This document shows, piece by piece, positions 15,420 to 23,554 of a stretch of DNA of 64,000 bases. Under the pieces are notes generated by a model. That model did not search any database. It was not told the DNA's origin and saw nothing but the letters and a program-made list of their open reading frames with translations. Made by a program: the position numbers and the translations under genes. This DNA comes from JASGDN01 sp049840815 (GTDB lineage: Bacteria > Chloroflexota > Chloroflexia > Thermomicrobiales > UBA6265), in the NCBI GenBank assembly GCA_049840815.1, contig JASGJI010000014.1:124001-188000 (forward strand). Reading direction: 5' to 3'. Position 1 is the first letter of the stretch. Each line of letters begins with the position of its first letter.

Positions 15420-16715
15420 ATGCGCGTGGCGGACACCGGGGACGGGCAGGAATCGCGGGACGAGCCGGGCACGGACGTCGCGCGCGGCATCCTGCTGACA
15501 CGATTCCCTGTCTTCGCGCATCACAACTTCCGCTGGTTCTTCTCCGGCCAGCTGGTCTCCATCACCGGGACCTGGATGGAACGGCTCGCGCAGTCGTGGC
15601 TGGTACTCACGGTCACGTCGTCCGCCCTCGCCCTCGGGTTCGTCCCGGTCGCGCAATTCCTGCCCACCATCATCTTCACGCTGGCGGGCGGTGTCCTCGC
15701 GGACCGCTTCCCGAAGCGATCCCTGATGCTCTGGACCCAATCGCTCTCCGCTGTGCTCTCGTTCCTGCTCGCGGCCCTGGTCCTGGCCGATGCGATCGCG
15801 CTCTGGCACATCTACCTCTTCGCCTTCCTGCTCGGCACCCTGAATGCCATCGACGCACCCGCCCGCCAGTCGTTCGTCACCGAGCTCGTTGGCGAGCAAG
15901 ACACCGTGCAGGCCGTTTCCCTGAACTCGGCGGCGATCAATTCCGGCCGCATCATCGGTCCGGCCCTCGCGGGTGGCGTGCTGGCGACCGTCGGCGCGGG
16001 CTGGTGCTTCGCCCTCAACGGCCTCAGCTTCCTGGTGGTCGTCGCCACCTTGCTGAAGATGGACCCTTCCCGCTTCTACGCCGGAAAGCCCCCGAAGCAG
16101 CGAGCATCGGTCCGCGACGGCATCGCCTACGCTGCCGGCCAACCGCTGATCGCGGTCTGCCTGCTTTCCATCCTCATCGCCACCATCTTCGGATCGAACT
16201 TCGCGGTCTGGGTGCCCCTGCTGGCCAAGCAGGTCTACACCACCGGGGCGGGCGGTTTCGGCCTCTTCATGTCGGCGCTGGGCATCGGCGCCGTGGCAGG
16301 AGCGCTCTCCCTGGCGACCCTCGGGGATCAGACACCAACCGGCTGGCGCGTGCCGCTACAGGTCGCCGTACTCGGCGGTGTCCTCGCAGCGATCGGCCTG
16401 GCGAGCAGCGTGCCAGTCCCGGCCTAGATCGCGGCGGTGCTGGTTGCGGCCTTCGGTTTCATCCTGACCTTCAACAGCTCGCTCGCCACCTCCACCATCC
16501 AGCTGGAGGCACCGGCCGCCATGCGAGGCCGCGTGATGTCGCTCTACTTCCTGTGCAGCAACGGCGTCGTGCCCATTGGGGCGATGACGGCCGGCTCGCT
16601 CGCGCAGGCGCTGGGAGCACCCCGGATGATGCTGGTCTCCGGAGCGATCTGCATCGCCCTCGTCTTCGCCATGCGCGTCGCGATGCGCCGGCGCGCACCC
16701 GCTCCGGCAACCTGA
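15420..16715 (+). pseudogene. MFS transporter (EntS/DHA3-like) interrupted by an in-frame TAG
   Basis: The reading frame encodes a 431-codon, 12-helix major facilitator transporter similar to the EntS/DHA3 group. It has Trp-Met-Glu-Arg-Leu-Ala-Gln-Ser-Trp near helix 1, a Gly-Val-Leu-Ala-Asp-Arg-Phe-Pro-Lys-Arg loop 2-3, and Ala-Arg-Gln-Ser-Phe-Val in helix 4-5. Codon 336 (16425-16427) is TAG. The same frame then continues with the missing C-terminal helices to TGA at 16715. No other damage is visible, so a single substitution explains it. It may be a young pseudogene, strain polymorphism, sequencing error, or read-through. AAGGAG is close to ATG 15420; GTG 15426 is an alternative start. Confidence 0.85.
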
Positions 16716-16739
16716 TCCCATCGGCGGGCGACAGGGGGA

Positions 16740-16767
16740 TTGACGCATCAAATACTCTCGTTATACT
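16740..16767 (+). promoter_or_regulatory. Promoter of padR gene, probably leaderless
   Basis: TTGACG (16740-16745) and TATACT (16762-16767) are 16 bases apart. The ATG at 16774 lies only six bases after the -10 box, so transcription probably starts at or next to the start codon. Two ATACT copies (one ending in the -10) could be operator half-sites. Confidence 0.65.
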
Positions 16768-16773
16768 AATCGC

Positions 16774-17337
16774 ATGAGCACGACGCGCCTCTTCATCCTC
16801 GGCGCGCTCGCCCGGATCGGCCCCATGCACGGCCACCAGATCCGGCGGGAAGCGCAATTGAACCGCACCGAGACCTGGTCCAACGTCAAACCCGGCTCGC
16901 TCTATGGTGCCCTCCAGCGCATGGAGAAGGACGGCGCGATCGAGGTGGTGCGCACCGAACAGGAAGGAAACCGCCCCGAACGCACCATCTACGCCATTAC
17001 CGACAAGGGACGCGCCGAACTCATCGCCATCCGCGATGCCATCATGCGCGATGCCCGGCTCCGTCCGGACCCGGTCGATCTCGCCGTCCAGTTCCTCGAT
17101 GACGGTCTGACTCCGGACGAGGCCCGCATGGACCTGCATCTCCGCGTCCGCGACCTCCGGGACCAGCTCGCCGCCTGGGGCACCGCCCGCGAAGCGGCCG
17201 ATCCATACCTGAATGACCTGGAACGAATGGTGTACGACCATTCCCTGCGACGGCTCGATCTCGAAGTCCAATGGCATCAGGAAGTGCTGGACCGCCTTCC
17301 GGAGTTACTGGCCTCTCGCCCACCCAACGCCATCTAG
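16774..17337 (+). CDS. PadR-family transcriptional regulator
   Basis: PadR proteins are winged-helix repressors that often control multidrug exporters and respond to toxic small molecules. This 187-residue protein has the N-terminal PadR domain: Leu-Phe-Ile-Leu-Gly-Ala-Leu, Met-His-Gly-His-Gln-Ile, and the Pro-Gly-Ser-Leu-Tyr-Gly-Ala-Leu-Gln-Arg-Met recognition helix. The wing runs through Arg-Thr-Ile-Tyr-Ala-Ile-Thr. A longer C-terminal helical domain (Vir type) follows. It lies between two MFS genes, and the intact exporter directly downstream is its likely target. No ribosome site precedes the ATG, consistent with a leaderless message. Confidence 0.9.
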   Translation: MSTTRLFILGALARIGPMHGHQIRREAQLNRTETWSNVKPGSLYGALQRMEKDGAIEVVRTEQEGNRPERTIYAITDKGRAELIAIRDAIMRDARLRPDPVDLAVQFLDDGLTPDEARMDLHLRVRDLRDQLAAWGTAREAADPYLNDLERMVYDHSLRRLDLEVQWHQEVLDRLPELLASRPPNAI

Positions 17338-17441
17338 ACCACAGCCGGACCACTACACCGATCTGACCCTGCGCGTCCGCAGCGCCGCACGCACCGGCAT
17401 CGTTGCCGCAACCCATCTTCTCCCGTCCGGAGTCCACGTTC

Positions 17442-19139
17442 ATGGCCCAGTCCTCTTCCACCCCGACCCCATTCGCCGCCCCCAACCTCGATGGACGCGA
17501 ACGCTGGCTTGCCCTGGTCACGGTGCTCATCGGCACGTTCATGATCCTGCTCGACAGCACGATCGTGAACGTCGCCATCCCCTCCATCCAGCGCACGCTC
17601 TCCGCCAGTTACGAAAGCATCGAGTGGATCATCAGCGGCTATGCCCTCGCCTATGGCCTGCTGCTCATCCCATCCGGTCGGCTCGGCGACCGCTTCGGCC
17701 ATAAGCGGCTCTTCATCATCGGCCTCATCGGCTTCACCGCCTCATCCGCCGCCTGTGGAACCGCGACGACCGTCGAAGCCCTCGTCTTCTGGCGAGTGGT
17801 GCAGGGTGCCATGGCCGGCGTCATGAATCCCCAGATCACCGCGGTGATCCAGCTCGCATTCCCGCCGCAGGAGCGCGGCAAGGCGTTCGGTATCTACGGC
17901 TCCGTGATCGGCATCGCCACCGCGATGGGACCACTCGTTGGCGGCCTCCTGATCGCGGCGAACATCAACGGGCTGGAATGGGAGCCGATCTTCCTCATCA
18001 ATATTCCCATCGGCATCATCGCCGTCATCATGGCGTTGCGCATCCTGAAGCAAACCTACGGGCGTAGCGGCTCGCTCGATCTTGTCGGCATCGTGCTCGT
18101 CTCGGCGGCGGTCCTGCTGCTCACCGTGCCGCTGATCGAAGGCCGCCCGCAGGGCTGGCCGCTCTGGACCTGGCTCTCCATGGGAGCCTCGGTCGTGATG
18201 CTGGCGGCCTTCGCCTGGTGGGAACGTCGCCGCATCGACGCGAATGTGGCACCGCTGGTGGATGTCCGGCTCTTTCGTAGCCGCGCCTTCACGGCGGGCA
18301 TGGGCATCGCGCTCGCGTACTTCGGCGGGTTCGTGGGCATCTTCTTCGTCTCATCGCTGCTGCTGCAGAACGGGATGGGGAAGAGCGCCCTCTACTCTGG
18401 CCTCACCGTGATGCCCTTCTCGATCGGCTCGATGATCAGCGCCTCGCAATCGGACAAGGTCGCGCGACGGCTTGGCCGGACCTGCCTCCTCCTGGGCAGC
18501 GCGCTGGTGATGATCGGGATCGGCGGCCTGATGCTGACCATGCATCTGGAGGATTCCGCGCTCGCCGGCTGGGAACTGGCCCCGTGGTTCCTCCTGGCAG
18601 GCTTCGGCTCCGGACTCGTGGTCGCGCCGAACGTGACGTTGGTGCTGGCTGGCGTGCCACGTGAGGATGCCGGATCGGCAAGCGGGGTATTGAGCGCCAC
18701 CCAGCGGATCGGGCAGGCCATCGGCATCTGCCTCGTGGGCATCGTGCTCTTCGGCGTGCTGGAATCGGGAGCGCCCTCCGCCGCATCCCGCGTCAGCGAC
18801 GCCCTCCGCGCCGATCTCACGACGGCCCAGATGCCCGCCGCCCAGATTGACGAAAGCATCGCGACGTTCGAGCGCTGCTTCGCCGAGCAAGCGGCCGCGT
18901 CCGATCCGAGCACGACGCCCGATGGCTGCCCAACCGCCAACCCGAACGCGACCGATCCGGTCAGCACGGCGTTCTCGCACGCAGCCTCGACGGCCCTCTC
19001 CGATTCGTTCGTGAAGGCAGCCCAGCAAGCGCTGATCGTGTCGCTCGGCCTGGTGGCGCTCACGTTCCTGCTCGTCTTCGCACTGCCGAAGCGTGCAGCC
19101 AGTACCGGCCACGACGGACCTCCGCCCGCGGCGGAGTGA
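17442..19139 (+). CDS. DHA2-family drug:H+ antiporter (EmrB/QacA type, 14 TM)
   Basis: This 565-residue exporter has the 14-helix DHA2 layout. Family marks include Leu-Asp-Ser-Thr-Ile-Val-Asn-Val-Ala-Ile-Pro in helix 1, Gly-Arg-Leu-Gly-Asp-Arg-Phe-Gly-His-Lys-Arg in loop 2-3, and the antiporter motif C-like Gly-Ser-Val-Ile-Gly-Ile-Ala-Thr-Ala-Met-Gly-Pro-Leu-Val-Gly-Gly in helix 5. A long extracytoplasmic loop with three Cys lies before the last helix. CGGAGT precedes ATG 17442 by about nine bases. It follows padR by 104 bases and is probably regulated by it. The exported compounds are unknown. Confidence 0.9.
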   Translation: MAQSSSTPTPFAAPNLDGRERWLALVTVLIGTFMILLDSTIVNVAIPSIQRTLSASYESIEWIISGYALAYGLLLIPSGRLGDRFGHKRLFIIGLIGFTASSAACGTATTVEALVFWRVVQGAMAGVMNPQITAVIQLAFPPQERGKAFGIYGSVIGIATAMGPLVGGLLIAANINGLEWEPIFLINIPIGIIAVIMALRILKQTYGRSGSLDLVGIVLVSAAVLLLTVPLIEGRPQGWPLWTWLSMGASVVMLAAFAWWERRRIDANVAPLVDVRLFRSRAFTAGMGIALAYFGGFVGIFFVSSLLLQNGMGKSALYSGLTVMPFSIGSMISASQSDKVARRLGRTCLLLGSALVMIGIGGLMLTMHLEDSALAGWELAPWFLLAGFGSGLVVAPNVTLVLAGVPREDAGSASGVLSATQRIGQAIGICLVGIVLFGVLESGAPSAASRVSDALRADLTTAQMPAAQIDESIATFERCFAEQAAASDPSTTPDGCPTANPNATDPVSTAFSHAASTALSDSFVKAAQQALIVSLGLVALTFLLVFALPKRAASTGHDGPPPAAE

Positions 19140-19161
19140 CCGATGGATGGAGGTCTCATGG

Positions 19162-19647
19162 ATGGATATCGACATCGTGCCAGCCGAATTGCACGACAAG
19201 CCGGTGATCGCCAACCTGATGCAGCTCTACCTCTACGACTTCAGCGAGGCCACCGGCTGGACCGTCAACGCACACGGGATCTACGACTATCGCTACCTCG
19301 ACCACTACTGGACCGAGGACGGGCGCTTCCCGTTCGTGATCCGGGTGGATGGGAAGCTCGCAGGGTTTGCCTTCATCCGCACCATCGAGACAGGCGATGG
19401 GCCGGAACATCACCTCGCGGAATTCTTCGTCATGCGGGCATTCCGCCGCTCCGGCGTCGGGACGACGGTCGCCTGCCAGATCTTCGACCGCTTCCCTGGC
19501 CGTTGGGAGGTAGCGCAGATCGAGCAGAACGTCGACGCGCAACGGTTCTGGCGACGGGTGATCGACCGGTACACCAGCGGAAGCTACGCCGAACGCCGCG
19601 ACGACCGGGGTCGGCTCATCCAGGAGTTCTTTGCCGGAAAGGAGTAG
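19162..19647 (+). CDS. GNAT-family acetyltransferase
   Basis: This 161-residue acetyltransferase has Leu-Ala-Glu-Phe-Phe-Val strand 4 and the acetyl-CoA loop Arg-Arg-Ser-Gly-Val-Gly near residue 97. It has a Trp-Glu-Val-Ala-Gln-Ile-Glu-Gln-Asn segment and Ala-Gln-Arg-Phe-Trp-Arg near the end. These match the group annotated as predicted acetyltransferases. GGAGG eight bases before ATG 19162 sets the start; an out-of-frame ATG lies at 19158. It follows the exporter by 22 bases and may share its transcript. A 24-bp hairpin ends the unit. Substrate unknown. Confidence 0.85.
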   Translation: MDIDIVPAELHDKPVIANLMQLYLYDFSEATGWTVNAHGIYDYRYLDHYWTEDGRFPFVIRVDGKLAGFAFIRTIETGDGPEHHLAEFFVMRAFRRSGVGTTVACQIFDRFPGRWEVAQIEQNVDAQRFWRRVIDRYTSGSYAERRDDRGRLIQEFFAGKE

Positions 19648-19671
19648 CGTGGCTGCCATCTGGCGCCCACG

Positions 19672-19724
19672 CATCGACGAAAGAGGCCGCCCAACGGTGT
19701 GTTGGGCGGCCTCTTTCGTCGATG
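19672..19724. terminator. Long bidirectional terminator hairpin
   Basis: A perfect 24-bp stem with a GGTGT loop lies between the plus-strand stop at 19647 and the minus-strand stop at 19730. It is the longest perfect hairpin in the window and includes CTCTTTC on its 3' arm. Confidence 0.85.
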
Positions 19725-19729
19725 TACCG

Positions 19730-20179
19730 TCAGGAGGCGAGCCGCATCGGGGATGGGCTGGCGTGACCGATGAGCCGCGCCATCTCCGGCGTGTTCCGAA
19801 TCCCGAAGTCCTCATCCGACTGCTCGACGAACACGCGATGAACACAGCCATCGGGCACGAAGAGAGTGAGAACATCCGGATCTTGCTCTCCTGCTCCAAT
19901 CAGAACGGATATGCCCAGTTGCGTCGAGATGCAGGAAAGCGCTGCGGGAAAGGACGCAGTCAACGCAGGATCGAGCCACGCAAGAACCTGCCGAGGGTAA
20001 TCGCCGGGCAGGATCTCCGGCTCCACGAAAAGGACAACGCGCCCCACGGCATGAACATCGCTCCCGATCGTGCGAATGCCAATCTGAGCGACCGGGATCC
20101 CAAAGGCATGAGCCATCGCGGTCCGAAGGTCATTCTCCGAAACCACTGCACCCAGAAAGAAGTCGCCTGTGATATCCAT
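19730..20179 (-). CDS. Hypothetical protein, third gene of an unknown operon
   Basis: This 149-residue soluble protein is not recognised. The N-terminal two thirds alternate beta-like and helical stretches. A Gly-Arg-Val-Val-Leu-Phe-Val-Glu-Pro-Glu segment near residue 46 precedes Trp-Leu-Asp-Pro-Ala-Leu. The C-terminal part has Asp-Gly-Cys-Val-His-Arg-Val-Phe. It begins three bases after the stop of the 110-residue gene, so both are translated together. Wobble positions look less GC-biased than in neighbouring housekeeping genes (by eye). No signal peptide or membrane helix. Function unknown. Confidence 0.6.
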   Translation of the reverse strand: MDITGDFFLGAVVSENDLRTAMAHAFGIPVAQIGIRTIGSDVHAVGRVVLFVEPEILPGDYPRQVLAWLDPALTASFPAALSCISTQLGISVLIGAGEQDPDVLTLFVPDGCVHRVFVEQSDEDFGIRNTPEMARLIGHASPSPMRLAS

Positions 20180-20182
20180 CGC

Positions 20183-20515
20183 CTACCGCCCCGCAGCTTC
20201 CTCGCGCATGCCCCAGAGACGACGCGCGATATCGCAGTCAGCATCAGAAAGATTCGGCGTCAAGGCCAGCTCGCGTTCTGCCTGCTCATTGATTCCAGTA
20301 TATCGGGCATAGGCGCGCAGCGCGACAAACTGGGCCGAGGTCAGCATGATGAGCCCGTCTCCCGAGATCGGAAACACCGTGCCGGACGAGCGATCGGTAT
20401 GTGTCCCATACACCCGACCATTCACCCAGATACGCCCGCTCTCGCGATGACAGTACCCTTCGCCCGCATTGATCATGTCCAGATCGGCCTGAACATCGAC
20501 CCATGGCTCGATCAT
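20183..20515 (-). CDS. Hypothetical protein, second gene of an unknown operon
   Basis: This 110-residue protein is not recognised. It has a Gly-Arg-Ile-Trp-Val-Asn-Gly-Arg-Val-Tyr beta hairpin near residue 27 and a helical C-terminus (Ala-Gln-Phe-Val-Ala-Leu-Arg-Ala-Tyr-Ala-Arg-Tyr). The start at 20515 overlaps the stop of the upstream 69-codon frame as ATGA, a classic sign of coupled translation. Its own ribosome site is weak, which fits coupling. The three-gene unit looks like a compact accessory module; antitoxin, immunity or defence roles are possible but have no family support. Confidence 0.6.
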   Translation of the reverse strand: MIEPWVDVQADLDMINAGEGYCHRESGRIWVNGRVYGTHTDRSSGTVFPISGDGLIMLTSAQFVALRAYARYTGINEQAERELALTPNLSDADCDIARRLWGMREEAAGR

Positions 20516-20721
20516 GGTGTTTCGTCCGCCCGGATCTGCACGGTGATGCCGGCTGATCCGCATGATGCTATGGCGATCCGACGGCCGTCGCGCCGGCTCG
20601 CGAGGAAACCCTTGCACAAACCCAGCCGGTGGACCTGGATGCCGTTCACGCACAGCAAAAACGTCCGATCTCGATAGAGGCGAACAGGAACGATCCCGAC
20701 ATCATATCGACCATATCCCAT
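20512..20721 (-). CDS. Small hypothetical protein, first gene of an unknown operon
   Basis: This 69-residue basic protein is not recognised. It contains Arg-Thr-Phe-Leu-Leu-Cys-Val-Asn-Gly-Ile, Arg-Arg-Asp-Gly-Arg-Arg-Ile-Ala-Ile and a beta-like C-terminus. It resembles a small beta-barrel or nucleic-acid-binding protein by composition only. It overlaps the next start by four bases (ATGA). The ribosome site before its ATG at 20721 is poor. The divergent plus-strand gene starts 120 bases away, so the gap between them must hold two promoters. Confidence 0.5.
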   Translation of the reverse strand: MGYGRYDVGIVPVRLYRDRTFLLCVNGIQVHRLGLCKGFLASRRDGRRIAIASCGSAGITVQIRADETP

Positions 20722-20841
20722 CGCGAGAACCCGAAACGATCAACCGCAAGGAGTGAGAAGCGGCGACGCATCGGAATGGGATACCGTACGCTCAACATCG
20801 ACCGTCTCCGCGTCCGCCGCGCGCTTCGAAAGGACCCGTCC

Positions 20842-21405
20842 ATGTCCGAATCCCAGTTCCCAGCCACCGAGGCCACCGGCGACGACGCATTCGTCATCAC
20901 CCTCCGCGATATCCCGCCCATGGTTGTCGCCTTCGAGTTCGCCGAGCGCCACGTCCACGAACTGCCCGAGTGGATGCCCGGCGCAATGAGCCGCGTCTAT
21001 CAGGCGGCGGATGCCCTCGGTGGCGTCATGCGCACCGACGCCCTGCCGTACCTCGACCGCAGCCAGTTCGCCCCGGAACCCGTCTTCATCGTGATCTACG
21101 ATGGCAACCCGGAGCATGGCGCGATGCGGGTCGAGGTAACCGCACCGGTCGTTGGTGTCGCGCCGGACGCAGCCGCCAGCAACGATGCCCTGATCGCCTT
21201 CCCGTCGCATCGGGAGGCCTTCGTCCGCCTGAAGCGGTCGCAGGCGGAACCGGCAGACCTCGGAAAGGCATACGAAGCCGTCGAACGCTGGGCGCTGGAT
21301 CATGGCTACGAGATCGCCGCAGCCCCGCGCGAGGTCTACTGGACCGACTTCATGGGAGCATCGCCGCACGATGAAGTTTGTGACATCGCCTGGCCAATCG
21401 CGTAG
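20842..21405 (+). CDS. GyrI-like small-molecule-binding domain protein
   Basis: This 187-residue protein has a single GyrI/AraC effector-binding (SOUL-like) fold with no DNA-binding domain. Supporting features are Asp-Ile-Pro-Pro-Met-Val-Val-Ala near the N-terminus, Pro-Val-Phe-Ile-Val-Ile-Tyr-Asp-Gly-Asn in the centre, Val-Glu-Val-Thr-Ala-Pro-Val, and the final Arg-Glu-Val-Tyr-Trp-Thr-Asp followed by Asp-Ile-Ala-Trp-Pro-Ile. The terminal Glu-rich and Tyr positions are typical ligand contacts. AAAGGA precedes the ATG. Standalone members bind hydrophobic compounds or inhibit gyrase; which applies here is unknown. Confidence 0.8.
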   Translation: MSESQFPATEATGDDAFVITLRDIPPMVVAFEFAERHVHELPEWMPGAMSRVYQAADALGGVMRTDALPYLDRSQFAPEPVFIVIYDGNPEHGAMRVEVTAPVVGVAPDAAASNDALIAFPSHREAFVRLKRSQAEPADLGKAYEAVERWALDHGYEIAAAPREVYWTDFMGASPHDEVCDIAWPIA

Positions 21406-21419
21406 CTTCCCGAACGTAG

Positions 21420-21456
21420 CGACGCCGGAAGCCATCCAACCAGGTTTCCGGCGTCG
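21420..21456. terminator. Bidirectional terminator between GyrI-like and ferredoxin genes
   Basis: CGACGCCGGAA pairs with TTCCGGCGTCG around a 15-base loop, midway between the plus-strand stop at 21405 and minus-strand stop at 21482. TTGT follows on the plus strand. Confidence 0.65.
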
Positions 21457-21481
21457 TTGTCGTGTGCGATCCCGGAAAGGA

Positions 21482-21847
21482 TCAGTGCGCTTCCGGCGGC
21501 AACGGATGATCGGCCGGCCAGTCGATCGGGCGCGGACCCGAATCGCTCATGTCCGGGAAGTCCTGCAACCGGCGGATCACGCGCACGGTCAGATCATCGT
21601 GAACCTGCACCTGGCACGAAAGCCGCAGGGTCGGTTCTGCATCCTCGACACGAGCGAGCCGCGCCGCCTCTGGCTCCGTCATCGGTCCGGCATCCCCGGC
21701 GAGAATCTCCACACGGCAGGACGTGCAGCGGGCATTGCCGCCGCAACGGTGCAGGATGTCGATCCCGGCATCCTCGATCGCCAGTACAAGCCGGTCCCCA
21801 TCGGGGCAGGTGGTCTCGCCAAGGTTCTCCATCGTCACGGTGGGCAT
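21482..21847 (-). CDS. [2Fe-2S] ferredoxin, plant/chloroplast type
   Basis: This 121-residue electron carrier has the ferredoxin Cys pattern: Cys-Gly-Gly-Asn-Ala-Arg-Cys-Thr-Ser-Cys near residues 34-43 and a fourth Cys in Leu-Arg-Leu-Ser-Cys-Gln near residue 76. It begins Met-Pro-Thr-Val-Thr-Met-Glu. The C-terminal extension is Pro- and Asp-rich. GGGAGA precedes the ATG at 21847. No partner reductase or oxygenase is adjacent. The divergent neighbour is an F420-type reductase, but no functional link is shown. Confidence 0.88.
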   Translation of the reverse strand: MPTVTMENLGETTCPDGDRLVLAIEDAGIDILHRCGGNARCTSCRVEILAGDAGPMTEPEAARLARVEDAEPTLRLSCQVQVHDDLTVRVIRRLQDFPDMSDSGPRPIDWPADHPLPPEAH

Positions 21848-22070
21848 GGGATTCTCCCGCACGAGCATCGGTCGGCCATTCGTCATCCGGCGACCTGCGC
21901 CGGACGGTGAGCGCAGGGTAGCACGACATCGATGCGAATGGGTCTCATTCCTGATCGCACCCCCCTCGCCAAGCGGGTGATGCGATTCCAGTGCTCGGTC
22001 GTTACGATGGATGACATCGTCGGCGCGCACAAAACGCGACCCGCCATCCATTCGAAAGGACACCCTCTCT

Positions 22071-22535
22071 ATGCCACTCACCGGAGAATACGAACCGAGC
22101 ACGTCCGCCTGGGCACGCGATCAGGCGGACGCCTTCGAGGCATCGAACGGCCAGGAGGCGAATACCCTCCGCGATACCGGCCTGCCGATCATCGTCCTCA
22201 CCTCAGTGGGCGCGAAGTCCGGCAAGCTGCGCAAGACCGCTCTCATGCGCGTGGAGCATGAGGGGAACTACGCCGTCGTCGCCTCCAAGGGCGGGGCGCC
22301 GGAGCATCCCGTCTGGTACTGGAACCTCAAGAAGCAGCCGCATGTCGAGTTGCAGGACGGCGCGGTGAAGCGGGACTACCTCGCGCGGGAAGTGTCCGGC
22401 GAGGAGAAGGCGATCTGGTGGGAGCGCTCGGTCGCGGCCTTCCCACCCTACGCCGAGTACCAGACCCGCACAACCCGGCAGATCCCCGTCTTCGTGCTGG
22501 AACCGTTCGACCCCGAGGCCGAATCCGCTTCCTGA
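22071..22535 (+). CDS. Deazaflavin (F420)-dependent nitroreductase-family protein
   Basis: This 154-residue protein matches the Ddn-type flavin/deazaflavin oxidoreductase family, split-barrel proteins that use F420H2 to reduce nitro compounds or quinones. Supporting segments are Ile-Val-Leu-Thr-Ser-Val-Gly-Ala-Lys-Ser-Gly-Lys, Arg-Lys-Thr-Ala-Leu, Val-Val-Ala-Ser-Lys-Gly-Gly, and Pro-Val-Trp-Tyr-Trp-Asn-Leu. AAAGGA precedes the ATG at 22071. The presence of the family suggests the cell makes F420. It ends 14 bases from the convergent nuclease gene. Confidence 0.9.
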   Translation: MPLTGEYEPSTSAWARDQADAFEASNGQEANTLRDTGLPIIVLTSVGAKSGKLRKTALMRVEHEGNYAVVASKGGAPEHPVWYWNLKKQPHVELQDGAVKRDYLAREVSGEEKAIWWERSVAAFPPYAEYQTRTTRQIPVFVLEPFDPEAESAS

Positions 22536-22549
22536 TTCCGATCACGCGA

Positions 22550-23425
22550 TCAATCGCCCGGCCCCTCGAACAGGAGGCCGGGCGACGCCGTATCCGCCGC
22601 ATCGCATGCGATCCGGTGAAACGGACACCAGCGACATCGGTAGGATGGCGTCGGCAACCACTCCGTCTCCGCAAACAGCCGGTCTACCAGAGTGTTCACC
22701 GCTGCCCACGGCGCCTTGCAGAACGCGGCATCGAGACTGACTGAATCGCGTTCGTCGAGGTCCAGCCACACCCAGGTGAAACGAGTCGGCACCTGCCACG
22801 GGCGTTCCCCCTCTCGCTCCAGCCAGGCATTGATCGTGAACCGCGCGATGACCGGGACGTTGTCGTCGAGCCAACGCTTGCCCGTCTTGTAGTCGATGAT
22901 TTCGAGGTGCTCACCAGTCCAACGCACCAGATCAGGCCGAAACGTGATCTGTAGTGGATCGTCCGGACCGAATCCCCGCTTCGTGGGGCGCTCCACCAGC
23001 ATGATCAGCCCGTCCGGATCGCGCTGGAGGTAACGCATGCCGGTTTCGACCCACCGCACGATCTGCCGAACTGCGTCGTCATGCGCTTCTGGTGTCGGAA
23101 ATTCCGAGCGCGGAACCCGACGGATGGCAAGGCGATAGACCTCATCCCGCGAAGGAAGGGGCATCCCTCGCTTAAGGCGATTCGCCACCATCGCCAGCAG
23201 ATCGTGCGCAATCAATCCCTGCGAAAGATGGTATTCGTACTGCCGGGGCGGATCAACCTGATCGATGTACTGCAAACGGACCCGATGCGGGCATTCTCGG
23301 TAGGTCTTCAGCAGCGTCGGGGATATCGTGCGGTCGCGATTGAGGCGCACCGGTCGGCGGCCGGACGTGGACCGCGCCGGAGAACCATCATCGTTGAGGC
23401 GTTGATCGCCGGACGGGAAGGCCAT
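22550..23425 (-). CDS. PD-(D/E)XK nuclease with Fe-S cysteines (Cas4/AddB-like)
   Basis: This 291-residue protein has the RecB-like nuclease core: Glu145, Asp165 and the Asp178-Tyr-Lys180 motif in Ile-Ile-Asp-Tyr-Lys-Thr-Gly-Lys. One Cys (45, in Glu-Cys-Pro) and a C-terminal trio (264, 267, 274) form the four-Cys pattern that holds a 4Fe-4S cluster in Cas4, AddB and similar DNA exonucleases. No CRISPR array, cas gene, or helicase is in the window, so this is a standalone member. It could act in repair, recombination or defence. The ATG at 23425 is chosen because the sequence before it is unnatural. Confidence 0.85.
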   Translation of the reverse strand: MAFPSGDQRLNDDGSPARSTSGRRPVRLNRDRTISPTLLKTYRECPHRVRLQYIDQVDPPRQYEYHLSQGLIAHDLLAMVANRLKRGMPLPSRDEVYRLAIRRVPRSEFPTPEAHDDAVRQIVRWVETGMRYLQRDPDGLIMLVERPTKRGFGPDDPLQITFRPDLVRWTGEHLEIIDYKTGKRWLDDNVPVIARFTINAWLEREGERPWQVPTRFTWVWLDLDERDSVSLDAAFCKAPWAAVNTLVDRLFAETEWLPTPSYRCRWCPFHRIACDAADTASPGLLFEGPGD

Positions 23426-23554
23426 GCCCCGCACCTCGATACGACAACGAACGGCATGCGCGAACCCAGCGGCGACATCCATGCCGGACATCGCGCTGAC
23501 TGAAAAGGTGTTCCCTTCGCATCATCGCACATCACCGCGTCCGCCGGTATCGGC

